Positions 27,674 to 36,982 of a stretch of 64,000 nucleotides of DNA are shown piece by piece (position 1 is the first letter of the stretch; every line of letters starts with the position of its first letter). The position numbers were made by a program, and so were the translations under genes. Below the pieces are notes generated by a model. The model made no database searches. It was not told the DNA's origin and was given only the letters and a program-made list of their open reading frames with translations. The DNA is from Gemmatimonadota bacterium (GTDB taxonomy: Bacteria > Gemmatimonadota > Gemmatimonadetes > Gemmatimonadales > Gemmatimonadaceae), in assembly GCA_016719105.1 (NCBI GenBank), contig JADKAQ010000030.1:1-64000 (forward strand). The letters run 5' to 3'.

Positions 27674-29017
27674 ATGCCTGCACGCACCATCACCCGCGTC
27701 GATGTGTATGACATCCGGTTCCCCACCTCCCAGGGACTGGACGGCTCAGACGCGATGAACCCCGACCCCGACTACTCGGCGGCGTACGCCATCCTCCAGA
27801 CCGACGCCGGCGACGCGATCGAGGGGCACGGACTCACCTTCACCATCGGTCGCGGCAACGAACTGTGCGTGGCCGCGGTCGAGGCGCTGGCGCCGCTGGT
27901 GCGTGGCATGTCGCTGCAGGACATCACCGCCGACATGGGGGCGTTCTGGCGGCGGATCACCGGCGACTCGCAGCTGCGCTGGGTGGGGCCGGAGAAGGGG
28001 GTGATCCACCTGGCGACGGCGGCGTTGGTGAATGCCGTCTGGGACCTATGGGCCAAGGTCGAAGGGAAGCCGCTGTGGAAGCTCCTCGCCGACCTGTCGC
28101 CCGAGGAGGTCGTGCGGTGCATCGACTTCCGCTACATCACCGACGCCCTCACGCCAGACGAAGCGCTGGAGATCCTGCGGCGCCACCACGCCACGCGCGG
28201 CGAGCGCGAGGCGGAACTCGCGCGCGAGGGCTATCCGGCCTACACGACCTCTGCCGGATGGTTGGGCTATCCCGACGAGAAGATCCGCCAGCTCTGCCGC
28301 GACGGCATCGCCGAAGGATGGTCGCACTTCAAGATCAAGGTCGGGCGTGACCTGGCCGACGACGTGCGACGCTCGGCGATCATCCGCGAGGTCATCGGCC
28401 CCGAGCGCAAGCTGATGATGGACGCCAACCAGGTATGGGACGTCGGCGAGGCGATCGCATCGATGAAGGTACTGGCGCAGTTCGATCCGTGGTGGATCGA
28501 GGAGCCCACGTCACCGGACGACGTGCTGGGTCATGCGGCGATTGCCCGCGCGGTCGCACCCATTGGCGTGGCGACGGGCGAGCACTGCCAGAATCGCGTC
28601 GTCTTCAAGCAACTCATGCAGGCGGAGGCGATTCGGTTCTGCCAGGTCGACGCGTGCCGCCTGGGCGGCGTGAACGAGGTGCTGGCGGTGTTGCTCCTGG
28701 CGGCCAAGTTCGGGATTCCGGTCTGCCCCCACGCCGGCGGCGTGGGGCTGTGCGAGTACGTGCAACACCTCGCGATCTTCGACTACCTGTGCGTGAGCGC
28801 TTCGCTCGACGATCGCATCGTCGAGTATGTCGATCACCTGCACGAGCACTTCGTCGACCCGGTGGTGATGCGCCACGGACGCTACCTCCCGCCGACCGCA
28901 CCGGGGTACAGCATCACGATGAAGGCGGCGAGCCTGGCCGAGCACGCCTATCCCGATGGCGGCGTGTGGCGAGAACGCGCGCGGGCGTCAGGCGCCCGCG
29001 CAGGGGGTGCGTCATGA
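27674..29017 (+). CDS. L-fuconate dehydratase (enolase superfamily)
   Basis: 447 residues, the usual length. Enolase-superfamily residues are in place: FKIKVG (Lys220, Lys222), MMDANQVWD (Asp250), WWIEEPT (Glu276), GEHCQNR (Glu near 302) and CPHAGGVGL (His353). The N-terminus has FPTSQGLDGSDAMNPDPDYSA-type text, a FucD hallmark. It dehydrates L-fuconate to 2-keto-3-deoxy-L-fuconate in the cytosol. This is the most specific assignment in the operon and fixes the likely substrate. A 42-base gap separates it from the SDR gene, and its stop overlaps the next start (ATGA). Confidence 0.9.
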   Translation: MPARTITRVDVYDIRFPTSQGLDGSDAMNPDPDYSAAYAILQTDAGDAIEGHGLTFTIGRGNELCVAAVEALAPLVRGMSLQDITADMGAFWRRITGDSQLRWVGPEKGVIHLATAALVNAVWDLWAKVEGKPLWKLLADLSPEEVVRCIDFRYITDALTPDEALEILRRHHATRGEREAELAREGYPAYTTSAGWLGYPDEKIRQLCRDGIAEGWSHFKIKVGRDLADDVRRSAIIREVIGPERKLMMDANQVWDVGEAIASMKVLAQFDPWWIEEPTSPDDVLGHAAIARAVAPIGVATGEHCQNRVVFKQLMQAEAIRFCQVDACRLGGVNEVLAVLLLAAKFGIPVCPHAGGVGLCEYVQHLAIFDYLCVSASLDDRIVEYVDHLHEHFVDPVVMRHGRYLPPTAPGYSITMKAASLAEHAYPDGGVWRERARASGARAGGAS

Positions 29018-30168
29018 ACAACGCCACGATGAAGGCGGCGGTGCTCATCGACGTGAATCGTTTCGAGGTGCGCGACGTGCCGCGCATCCCTCCCGCGCCG
29101 CACGAAGTGCTGGTACGCGTGCAGGCGGTGGGGCTCTGCGGGACGGACATTCACATCGTCGCGGGGCACGCCAACTACAATGCCGACGAGCACGGGCGCC
29201 CGCGCCCGCTGACGGAGGCCCCGCAGATCCTCGGACACGAGATCGCCGGCGTCGTGGCGGAGTGTGGGAGCGCGGTGCGTGACCTGGCGCCGGGCGACCG
29301 GGTGGTCGTGGATCAGGGGCGTTGCTGCGTGAGCGAGGGGCGCGATCCGCGCTGTGAGTACTGCCTCACCGGCGACTCGCACCAGTGCGAGTCGTACCGC
29401 GAGCACGGGATCACCGGGCTCCCCGGCGGGTTTGCCGAGTACGTGACGGTTCCGGCGGTCAATGCGGTGCGTATGCGCGGGGCGATCGCTCCCGATCTCG
29501 CCGCGCTCGCCGAACCGCTGGGGTGCGTGCTGCACGCGACCGATTGCGTCGCGCGCGCGACGTCTCGTTATGCGATCGGCGCGGCGGGCGATCGCGCGGT
29601 GCGCACGATCCTCGTGTGCGGCGGCGGACCGGCAGGGCTGCTCTTCGTACAGTACCTCCGCCGCGTGGCCGGCTTCGACGGACGGCTGATCGTGAGCGAA
29701 CCGAGTGCCGTGCGCCGCGCGCTCGCCGAACGGTTCGGCGCCGAGACGATCGATCCCGTCGCCGCCGACCTCGAGGAGGAGGTGCGCGCGCGTACGGGGG
29801 GGCGCCGGGCGGAGCTGCTGATCGAAGCGTCGGGCGCCGGCGGGATATTCGCCCTCATCCCTGGGCTCGTGCGCAAGCAGTCGACGATCCTGCTCTACGG
29901 ACACGGCCACGCGGGGGATGATCTCAGTGTGCTCAACCAGGTGCAATTCATGGAGCCGACGCTCGTCTCGCCGGTGGGTGCGTCTGGCGGGCATGCCGCC
30001 GATGGGCGTCCCCTGACGTACGTGCGGGCGTTGCAGCTGCTGGAGGACGGCGTGATCGACGTTGCGCCGATCGTGACTCACCGATATTCGTCGCTGGAGG
30101 CGCTGCCAGCGGTGTTCGCCGGCGCCTACCGGCACCCAGACTTCGTGAAGGGAGTTCTCACGTTATGA
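29014..30168 (+). CDS. Zinc-dependent (MDR) alcohol/sugar dehydrogenase
   Basis: 384 residues. Catalytic zinc region GLCGTDIHIVAGH and GHEIAGVV; structural-zinc cysteines are spread through GRCCVSEGRDPRCEYCLTGDSHQC; the nucleotide fold has CGGGPAGLLF. The domain order is that of sorbitol/threonine dehydrogenase-like MDR proteins. In this operon the likely reaction is NAD(P)-dependent oxidation of the free sugar to its lactone, upstream of the lactonase. The gene overlaps the dehydratase before it (29014-29017) and the binding-protein gene after it (ATGA, 30165-30168). Confidence 0.82.
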   Translation: MNNATMKAAVLIDVNRFEVRDVPRIPPAPHEVLVRVQAVGLCGTDIHIVAGHANYNADEHGRPRPLTEAPQILGHEIAGVVAECGSAVRDLAPGDRVVVDQGRCCVSEGRDPRCEYCLTGDSHQCESYREHGITGLPGGFAEYVTVPAVNAVRMRGAIAPDLAALAEPLGCVLHATDCVARATSRYAIGAAGDRAVRTILVCGGGPAGLLFVQYLRRVAGFDGRLIVSEPSAVRRALAERFGAETIDPVAADLEEEVRARTGGRRAELLIEASGAGGIFALIPGLVRKQSTILLYGHGHAGDDLSVLNQVQFMEPTLVSPVGASGGHAADGRPLTYVRALQLLEDGVIDVAPIVTHRYSSLEALPAVFAGAYRHPDFVKGVLTL

Positions 30169-31217
30169 GCCACATGCCGTTCCGTCACGCCGGGCGTTTC
30201 GCGCTCGCCGCACGAGTGCTCCTCGCCGCCGTTTCCCTGGCCGCGTGCGGTGGCGGTGGAGGCGGGGGCGAACAGTCGGCGGTCACGGGCACCACCAAGC
30301 GGCTGACGATCGCCGTGATCCCGAAAGGGACGACGCACGAGTTCTGGAAGGCGATTCATGCGGGGGCCGAGCAGGCGGGGCAGGAACTGGCCGCCGCCGG
30401 GGACACCGTCACGCTCATCTGGAAGGGGCCGCTCCGCGAGGACGATCGCGACCAGCAGGTGCAAGTCGTGGAAGGGTTCACCTCGCAGCACGTCGACGGG
30501 ATGGTCCTGGCCTCGCTCGACGTGCGCGCGCTGTCGCGTCCGGTCGAGGAAGCGCAGGCGGCCGGCGTTCCGACCGTCATCATCGACTCCGGGCTCGAGA
30601 GCGACGCGATCGTGAGCTACGTCGCGACCGACAACACGAAAGGGGGCGAACTCGCCGCCGACCGACTCGGCGAACTGCTGGGCGGCAAGGGCAAGGTGCT
30701 CGTCCTGCGCCTCCAGGAAGGCTCGGCGAGTACCACGGCGCGTGAGGATGGATTCCTGGCGCAGCTGGCGGCGAAGTACCCCGGGATCACCGTGGTGTCG
30801 TCCAATCAGTACGCGGGGGCGACGCGCGAGACGGCCAAGCAGGCATCGGAGAACCTGCTCAATCGCTTTGGAGGCGACCTGCAGGGGATCTTCACCGCCA
30901 ACGAATCGTCGACGGTCGGGATGCTGCTCGCCCTGCAGGACATCGGCAAGGCGGGGAAGATCCGCTTCGTCGGCTTCGACGCGACGCAGGTCCTCATCGA
31001 TGCCATGAAGGCGGGGCAGCTCGACGGGATCGCCGTGCAGAACCCGATGCGCATGGGCTACCTGGGCGTGAAGACGATGGTCGCGCACCTAAGGCAGCAG
31101 CCGTTCGAGAAGAAGATCGACACCGGGGTCACGATGGTGACGCCTGAGACGCTCGACCGGCCCGAGGTGCAGGACATCATCCACCCACCGATCGACAAGT
31201 ACCTCAAGGGGAGCTGA
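30165..31217 (+). CDS. Sugar ABC transporter substrate-binding lipoprotein (RbsB type)
   Basis: 350 residues. Lipoprotein signal with lipobox SLAAC (Cys28) and a Gly-rich linker; then a periplasmic-binding type I fold: LTIAVIPKGTTHEFWKAI, VDGMVLASLD, VSYVATDNTKGGELAA, GIFTANESSTVGML and FVGFDAT. It captures the sugar in the periplasm for the permease and ATPase of this operon. Translation is probably coupled to the dehydrogenase through the overlapping ATGA. Specificity cannot be read from sequence; L-fucose is inferred from the catabolic genes. Confidence 0.88.
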   Translation: MSHMPFRHAGRFALAARVLLAAVSLAACGGGGGGGEQSAVTGTTKRLTIAVIPKGTTHEFWKAIHAGAEQAGQELAAAGDTVTLIWKGPLREDDRDQQVQVVEGFTSQHVDGMVLASLDVRALSRPVEEAQAAGVPTVIIDSGLESDAIVSYVATDNTKGGELAADRLGELLGGKGKVLVLRLQEGSASTTAREDGFLAQLAAKYPGITVVSSNQYAGATRETAKQASENLLNRFGGDLQGIFTANESSTVGMLLALQDIGKAGKIRFVGFDATQVLIDAMKAGQLDGIAVQNPMRMGYLGVKTMVAHLRQQPFEKKIDTGVTMVTPETLDRPEVQDIIHPPIDKYLKGS

Positions 31218-31225
31218 GCGAGCGC

Positions 31226-32758
31226 GTGCACGCCGCGTCGACGATGGCCGACCGGGGGCGAACTGGCGACGGATTGCGCGTGACGGGAATCGTCAGGCGC
31301 TTCGGGGCCACGCTCGCGCTCGACGGCGTCGATGTGCAGGTGCGCCCGGGCGAGGTGCACGCGCTGATTGGAGAGAACGGGGCCGGAAAGAGCACGTTGA
31401 TGGGGGTGCTGGCGGGGGCGCTTCGTGCCGACGCCGGGACGCTCACGCTCGACGGGGCGCCGTACGCGCCCGCGAACCCGCTCGATGCACGGCGCAGCGG
31501 GGTGGCGCTCATTCACCAGGAGCTGTCGCTCTGCCCGCATCTCACGGTGGCGGAGAACATCCTGTTAGGCGGCGAATCGTCGCGCTGGGGATGGATCGAC
31601 GCTCGCGCCTCGCGTGCGCGCGCGCGTGCCCTGCTCGAGGAACTCCCGCACCCCGAGATCCACCCCGATCGCCCCCTGCGCGAGCTGAGCCTCCCGGCGC
31701 GCCAGATCGTCGAGATCTGCCGGGCGTTGGCGGCCGATGCGCGTGTCCTCCTCATGGACGAGCCCACCAGTTCGTTGCAGGGCGGCGACGTCGAGCATCT
31801 CTTCGCACTCATTCGACGGCTCAAGGCGCGCGGGGTGGCCATTCTCTACATCTCGCACTTCCTCGAGGAGGTGCGGCGCATCGCCGACCGGTACACCGTG
31901 CTTCGCGACGGACGCAGCGTGGCCACCGGCGCGATCGTCGATACCGACAACGACGCGCTCGTCGCGGCGATGGTGGGGCGCACCGCGCGCGGGCTCTACC
32001 CGGTGCGCGCCGGAACTGCCGCGGGCGAGGTCGCGCTCGCGGTGAACGGCCTCGCCTCGCCGCCCAAGCTGCACGAGGCGACCTTCACCCTGCGACGCGG
32101 CGAGATACTCGGCATCGCGGGCTTGTTAGGCTCCGGGCGCACGGAGTTGCTGCGCACACTGTATGGCCTCGATCGTGCCGCGCGCGGGACCATCGACGTC
32201 GACGGGCGCGCCATCACGGGGGCGACGACCGCCGCGCGTGTGCGTGCTGGTGTCGGGTACGTGAGCGAGGACCGGAAGGGCGAAGGGCTGTCCGTCACGC
32301 GGTCGATCGCCGACAACGTCTGTGCCACGCGGCCCGAGCGGCGCGTGGAGGCGCTTGGCATCCTCGACCTGCCGCGCATGGCGGAGCGCAGCCGCCACTG
32401 GATGCGCGAACTGCACGTGCGGGCGCGATCGCCATGGCAGCGGGTGACCGCGCTCTCGGGCGGCAACCAGCAGAAGGTGGCGATCGCTCGCTTGCTGCAC
32501 GGCGAGGCCCGCGTCCTGTTGCTCGACGAACCGACGCGCGGGATCGACATCGGGGCCAAGGCCGAGGTCTACGACGTGATCGCGCGGCAGGCGGCCGCAG
32601 GGTGTGCGGTGTTGCTCGTCAGTTCCGACCTGCCGGAGCTGTTTGGCATGTGCGACCGCTTGGCGGTGATGTGCCGCGGCCGGTTGAGCGAGGCGCGCCC
32701 CGTCGGCGCGTGGACGGCAGAGTCGGTGCTCGCGACGGCGATTGGCGACTCGACGTGA
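31226..32758 (+). CDS. Sugar ABC transporter ATPase with two nucleotide-binding domains (RbsA type)
   Basis: 510 residues. Domain 1 has Walker A GENGAGKST (49-57) and Walker B VLLMDEPTSS, with a degenerate signature (LSLPARQIVEICRAL). Domain 2 has a weak Walker A (GLLGSGRTEL), the classic LSGGNQQKVAIARLL signature and LLLDEPTRGID. This asymmetry is normal for carbohydrate-uptake-2 ATPases. GTG 31226 is 8 bases past the binding-protein gene; ATG 31244 is an alternative start. It powers uptake through the permease at the head of the operon and is the last intact gene before the anomalous tract. Confidence 0.9.
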   Translation: MHAASTMADRGRTGDGLRVTGIVRRFGATLALDGVDVQVRPGEVHALIGENGAGKSTLMGVLAGALRADAGTLTLDGAPYAPANPLDARRSGVALIHQELSLCPHLTVAENILLGGESSRWGWIDARASRARARALLEELPHPEIHPDRPLRELSLPARQIVEICRALAADARVLLMDEPTSSLQGGDVEHLFALIRRLKARGVAILYISHFLEEVRRIADRYTVLRDGRSVATGAIVDTDNDALVAAMVGRTARGLYPVRAGTAAGEVALAVNGLASPPKLHEATFTLRRGEILGIAGLLGSGRTELLRTLYGLDRAARGTIDVDGRAITGATTAARVRAGVGYVSEDRKGEGLSVTRSIADNVCATRPERRVEALGILDLPRMAERSRHWMRELHVRARSPWQRVTALSGGNQQKVAIARLLHGEARVLLLDEPTRGIDIGAKAEVYDVIARQAAAGCAVLLVSSDLPELFGMCDRLAVMCRGRLSEARPVGAWTAESVLATAIGDST

Positions 32759-32807
32759 GCCGGCGGTCGAACGGCGCCGTTTCATTCCCCATCGAACGGA
32801 GACTTCC

Positions 32808-32892
32808 ATGATCGCGCGACTCCTGCGAACCCCCACGTGTGCGCTGGCGGCGTGTCTCCTCCCCGCTTCGGCGCTGTTGTCGCAGCCAGGGT
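32808..32892 (+). CDS. Start of a secreted protein gene, interrupted by anomalous sequence
   Basis: ATG 32808 follows a good GGAGA (32798-32802) and encodes a clear Sec signal (RLLRTPTCALAACLLPASALLSQ). About 28 credible residues are visible before composition collapses near 32893. It begins 50 bases after the ATPase gene, so it was probably the eighth gene of the sugar operon. A secreted sugar-acting enzyme or a carrier would fit, but nothing of the mature protein survives here. Confidence 0.55.
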
Positions 32893-33975
32893 ACACGGGG
32901 TGGGCGCCGCGGCGGGGGGCGGGGGGGGCGGGGGGGGGTGCCGCCGCCCGCCCCCCGGGCGCGGCCCCCCCCCCCCCCCCCCCCCCGCGGGCCACGCCCC
33001 GGGGGGGGCGCGCCCGGGCGGCGGGGGCGGGGGAGAAGACCACCCCGACCCAGCGCCGGGACCGCCGCCCGCGGGGGGGCCGCCACGGGGGGCGAAAGCG
33101 CCCGCCAAGCGGACGCCCACGCCGCCCGCCCCCCACCCCCCCCCGGGCGGGGCGGCCCGGCCGGAGGGGGGGGGGGCCAAAGGCCCCCCCCCCGCAGCCG
33201 GCCGGCCCCACCCCCGCACCCCCCCCGGCCCCGCGGGGCCCCGCCGGGGGGCCCCGGAGGGGGGAGCGCCCCCCGCACACCCCCCCCCAGGAGAGGACCG
33301 CGCACGGACAGCAGCCCAAGGGGCCCCGCCCCCGGGAGGGGGCGTGGGCGGGAGCGGGACACGCCGGAAGAGGGACAGCCGCGCCCCGACGGGCCCCCCC
33401 GCCAGACGGCCCGGCAGCAGCCGGCGGCGCCCCCCCCCGCGCCCACCGGGAAACGCCCACCGCGGGCCCGGCCCGGCCGGGGACCCGAGGACCCCCGGGG
33501 CCCACCCCGGCCGGAACAGCGCCGGCGAGAGGACGGCCCCCCCCCGGCGACCCCCGGGACGGGGGAGGGGACGGGGGGGGCCGCCGGCGCCCCGCCCACC
33601 CGCACGCGCCCGCGCGAGCGCACGCGCGGGCCCCCGCCCCCCGCGGGCGCGCGGCCCGAGCCCGCCCCACCCCCCCCCCCCCCCGGGCCCCACGCCCCAG
33701 GGCGCGAGCCGGCCGGGGGCGGGGCACGGGGGGGGGGGCCGGGGGGGGGGGCCGGGGGAGACCGGGGGGGGGCCCGGGGCGGGCCCCGCGGCCCGCCCCG
33801 CGGGGCGCCCACGGGGGGGGGGGGGCAGACCCCCCGCCAGCCCCGCCGGGCGGCCCCCCCCGCGCACGCGGGCCAGCCGGCCCCCCCCCCCGCGCGGGGG
33901 GCGGGGGCCGGCGGGGCGCCGGGGGGGGCCCTCGCGGCCCGGCGCCCCGGCCCCTTCGACGGGGCCGGCGGGGCG
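32893..33975. other. Anomalous G/C-run tract nearly free of T, probably artefactual
   Basis: Between 32940 and 33931 (992 bases) only one T is present, at 33345, while A persists. Runs of 8 to 22 G or C are frequent, for example C-runs near 32965-32986. Every stop codon, and every reverse complement of one, contains T, so all six frames stay open through this tract; apparent ORFs of 400-625 codons here are meaningless. Normal gene-like composition resumes just before the serine-hydrolase stop at 33987. Base-calling or consensus failure is the best explanation. The true content and length of this interval are unknown. Confidence 0.85.
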
Positions 33976-33986
33976 TCCCCGTGGCG

Positions 33987-35654
33987 TCACCCCTCCCGAT
34001 CAAACCGGACGTTCCTCGCGCGCCCGGCGAACGCCCGCAGCCCGGTCACCTTCCCCCCCGCGTCGCGCACGAAGCGCAGCGTCGCCCCGCCGACACGGAA
34101 ACCATCCGCGTAGAACGGGATGAGCGCCAACTCGTCGTCCGTCGAGATACGGGCCCGCAGGTTCGCGCCGTCCAGGCGGATCACGATCCGCGAATCGAGT
34201 TCCGGTGAGCGGAACGTGCCGGCATAGTCGCCTAACGGTATCGAGGCAGCCGCCGGGGGCGGCGACGCGACCATCTCGGTGAGGTCGCCATCGGGGGACT
34301 CGATGCGGAGCGCGGTGGCCTTGGCACCGGCCGGTGTGAAGGTCAGCTTCATCCCGGTTCCGGCGATGTAGCGTCCGGGCGCGCCGTCGCTCCGGAGAGA
34401 GTCGGCCGAGGGGCCGATGACGCGTGCATACTCGCCGACGCTGCTGATGGAAAGCCAGTCGTCGGTGCGCGGATCACGGTACGGCCCGACGATCAGCCCG
34501 CGTTCGGCCGCGGCAATCGGCGCCGGGGCCCCGCGCGCCGGCGCGGTCCGCGGTACCACCAGGGCCGCCACCTGCCGCCCCAGCTGCACGGCGTTGGCCG
34601 GTGCGGCGTTGCACCAGACGGCGACCGATGCCTTGGCCTCGGGATAGCGCGCCAGGAAGGTGCGATAGCCCGCGGTGGAGCCGGAGTGTGACACCTCGCG
34701 CACCCCCGCGGTCCACGGACTGACCTGCAGGCCCAGCGCGTAGGTGAGCGCGCGCCCGTCGTTCAGCGTCATCCGCGTCTCGAGGAGGCGCGTCAGTTCG
34801 GGCTTGCCCAGCAGTCCGTCGGTGAGCGCGTCGTTCCACTTGAGGAGGTCGTCGAGCGACGACAGCAACCCGCCGTTGCCGTGCACCATGGTGAACGGCA
34901 TGTCCTGCACCCACGCCCCGCGCTCGAAGGCGTACGCCGTGGCACGCCCCGGGACAACTCGGCGATAATCATCGCGCCACTGCGTGTGTCGCATGCCTAA
35001 CGGCTTGAACAGGCGCTCCTCGGAGAACCTGGCGAAGGGCATCCCGCTCACGCGTGCGACGATATGCGTCGCCAGCACGTAGCCGGTGTTGCTGTACAGG
35101 TACTCGCTGCCGGGAGCGAAGTTGAGCTCGCGCTGCCGCTTCACCAGGTCGAGGATCAGCGCGTTGGTATGCACCTCCTCGCCAGGGCCGCGCCCCATGA
35201 GGACGAGCAGCGCCCATTGGTCGCGCAGCCCGCTGGTCATGGTCAGGATGTTGCGGATGGTGATCGGGCGCCCGAAGTCAGGGAGCTCGGGGAGGTACTT
35301 CCGGATGTCGTCGTCGAGCGAGAGCTTCCCCTCCAGCTGCAACAACGCCACCGCCGCGGCGGTGAACTGCTTGGCCACCGATCCCGATTCGGAGATCGAC
35401 TCGCCGGTGAGCGGGACCCGGTACTCCAGATTGGCCATCCCGTACCCCCGCTTGAAGACCGCCGCCCCGTTTCGCCCGACGCCCACGATGCACCCCGGGG
35501 TGGTCGAATCGAAGCGCGCGAAGAGCTGGTCGATGCGACGGACCGTCGAGTCGGGGAGCGACTGCGCGGTCGCGGCGATAGGGGCCAGCGTCGCCAGTGA
35601 AGCGACGACGGCGATGCAGGTGGCAACGAGCGAGGGAGTGGGGCGCGGGCGCAT
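33987..35654 (-). CDS. Secreted serine hydrolase (beta-lactamase/transpeptidase-like)
   Basis: 555 residues from ATG 35654. A Sec signal (VATCIAVVASLATLAPIAATAQ) is followed by a class C beta-lactamase-like fold: SVAK (Ser92, Lys95), YSNTGY (Tyr-x-Asn), HSGSTAGY (His-x-Gly). The last 150 or so residues form a beta-rich lipocalin-like extension common in this family. Such proteins are periplasmic D-aminopeptidases, esterases or DD-peptidase relatives; the substrate is open. The stop lies about a dozen bases beyond the anomalous tract, and the C-terminus (ARNVRFDREG) still reads naturally. Confidence 0.85.
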   Translation of the reverse strand: MRPRPTPSLVATCIAVVASLATLAPIAATAQSLPDSTVRRIDQLFARFDSTTPGCIVGVGRNGAAVFKRGYGMANLEYRVPLTGESISESGSVAKQFTAAAVALLQLEGKLSLDDDIRKYLPELPDFGRPITIRNILTMTSGLRDQWALLVLMGRGPGEEVHTNALILDLVKRQRELNFAPGSEYLYSNTGYVLATHIVARVSGMPFARFSEERLFKPLGMRHTQWRDDYRRVVPGRATAYAFERGAWVQDMPFTMVHGNGGLLSSLDDLLKWNDALTDGLLGKPELTRLLETRMTLNDGRALTYALGLQVSPWTAGVREVSHSGSTAGYRTFLARYPEAKASVAVWCNAAPANAVQLGRQVAALVVPRTAPARGAPAPIAAAERGLIVGPYRDPRTDDWLSISSVGEYARVIGPSADSLRSDGAPGRYIAGTGMKLTFTPAGAKATALRIESPDGDLTEMVASPPPAAASIPLGDYAGTFRSPELDSRIVIRLDGANLRARISTDDELALIPFYADGFRVGGATLRFVRDAGGKVTGLRAFAGRARNVRFDREG

Positions 35655-35908
35655 GGCGGGCGATGGCGCGAGGGTGGTGGGGCGGGCGAGACGTGGCAAA
35701 CTGCACGGCGATCCCTACGTTCGCTTCCGATCCGACGATTCGTCAGTGGTACCTCCGACGCCGTGCACTTCGTGACGGCGACCGGTCCCGCCGGGGCAGC
35801 GCGGGACTGTTCCCATGCGTAGTATTTCGCGCCGACATGCTGCTTCCCGCCGGACGTCTACGGCACGCCGTCGGCACGCACACCAGACGCACACCTCGGA
35901 GACCTGAG

Positions 35909-36895
35909 ATGCTCAACCGTCGCGCGTGGTTCCGATCGGCCGCGGGAAGCGGCGCAGCGCTCGCCCTCGCCCCTCGCCTGCTGCAGGCGCTGGAGCCGTT
36001 GCTGTCCCCGCTGCAGGGGACGCTCCTCAAGAAGGCGATTCCGGCGACCGGAGAACTGCTCCCCGTCATCGGGCTCGGGAGTTCGGCCACCTTTGCCAGC
36101 GTGGCCCGGAGCGAAGAGGTCAGCGCGCTCAAGGAGGTCTTTCGTGCGATGGTCGATCGCGGCGCGACGCTCTTTGATACGGCGCCGAGCTACGGCGCCT
36201 CTGAACAGGTGGCCGGCCAGATCGTGAACGAGTTGGGGATCGCCGACAAGATGTTCTGGGCGACGAAGCTCAACGCCGCCGGACGTGGCGCGGGGGCAAC
36301 GACCGACCCGGCGGCAGCGCGCGCCCAGGTCGAGCGCTCCTTCGAACTGCTCAAGCGCCCGAAGATCGACCTGATCCAGGTCCACAACATGTCCGACGTC
36401 CCCACGCACCTGGGCATCCTCAAGGACTACAAGAAGCAGGGGCGCGTGCGCTACATCGGCGTGACGACGACCTTCGAGCCACAGTACCCGGGGCTCATCG
36501 AGGTGATGCGCAACGAGCCGCTCGACTTCATCGGCATCGACTACGCGGCCGACAACCGGCAGGTGGAGGAGGTCATCCTCCCGCTGGCGCAGGAGCGCAA
36601 GATCGCCGTGCTCGCCTATGCGCCGTTCGGCCGCACCTCGCTCTTCCGTCGCATCGGCGACCGACCGCTCCCCGACTGGGCCGCCGGTTTCGACGCCACC
36701 ACGTGGGCCCAGCTCCTGCTCAAGTTCGTCATCTCGCACCCGGCGATCACCGCGGTGACGCCGGCCACGAGCCAGGCCCGGCACATGCTCGACAACATCG
36801 GCGGCGGCGTGGGTCGCCTCCCCGATGCCGCAACACGGCAGCGCATCATCGAGTTTGTCGATGCACTTCCGCCGGCACCGCCGCGCGGCCGTTAG
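35909..36895 (+). CDS. Tat-exported aldo/keto reductase family protein
   Basis: 328 residues from ATG 35909, with GGAG about 9 bases upstream. A twin-arginine signal (NRRAWFRSAAGSGAALALA) is followed by an AKR barrel: FDTAPSYG (catalytic Asp and Tyr), ATKL (Lys), LIQVHN (His), VRYIGVTT. The tetrad looks complete. Exported AKRs are uncommon because the periplasm lacks NADPH, so the cofactor would have to be bound before Tat export. The substrate is unknown. The next gene starts 87 bases on in the same direction, after a GC-rich spacer. Confidence 0.85.
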   Translation: MLNRRAWFRSAAGSGAALALAPRLLQALEPLLSPLQGTLLKKAIPATGELLPVIGLGSSATFASVARSEEVSALKEVFRAMVDRGATLFDTAPSYGASEQVAGQIVNELGIADKMFWATKLNAAGRGAGATTDPAAARAQVERSFELLKRPKIDLIQVHNMSDVPTHLGILKDYKKQGRVRYIGVTTTFEPQYPGLIEVMRNEPLDFIGIDYAADNRQVEEVILPLAQERKIAVLAYAPFGRTSLFRRIGDRPLPDWAAGFDATTWAQLLLKFVISHPAITAVTPATSQARHMLDNIGGGVGRLPDAATRQRIIEFVDALPPAPPRGR

Positions 36896-36982
36896 GCACC
36901 ACGCGGCGGGCCGGCACCGCCGCGCGGTGGGTCGGCCCCCCTCCCGCCGTATCGCCCCCCTCACGAACACTCGGGACCAGAC

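Noticed and set aside
32742..34208. Long open frames of about 400 to 625 codons on both strands
   Set aside because: They exist only because the tract lacks T and so cannot form stops. The translations are Gly/Pro/Arg/Ala-rich with no domains.
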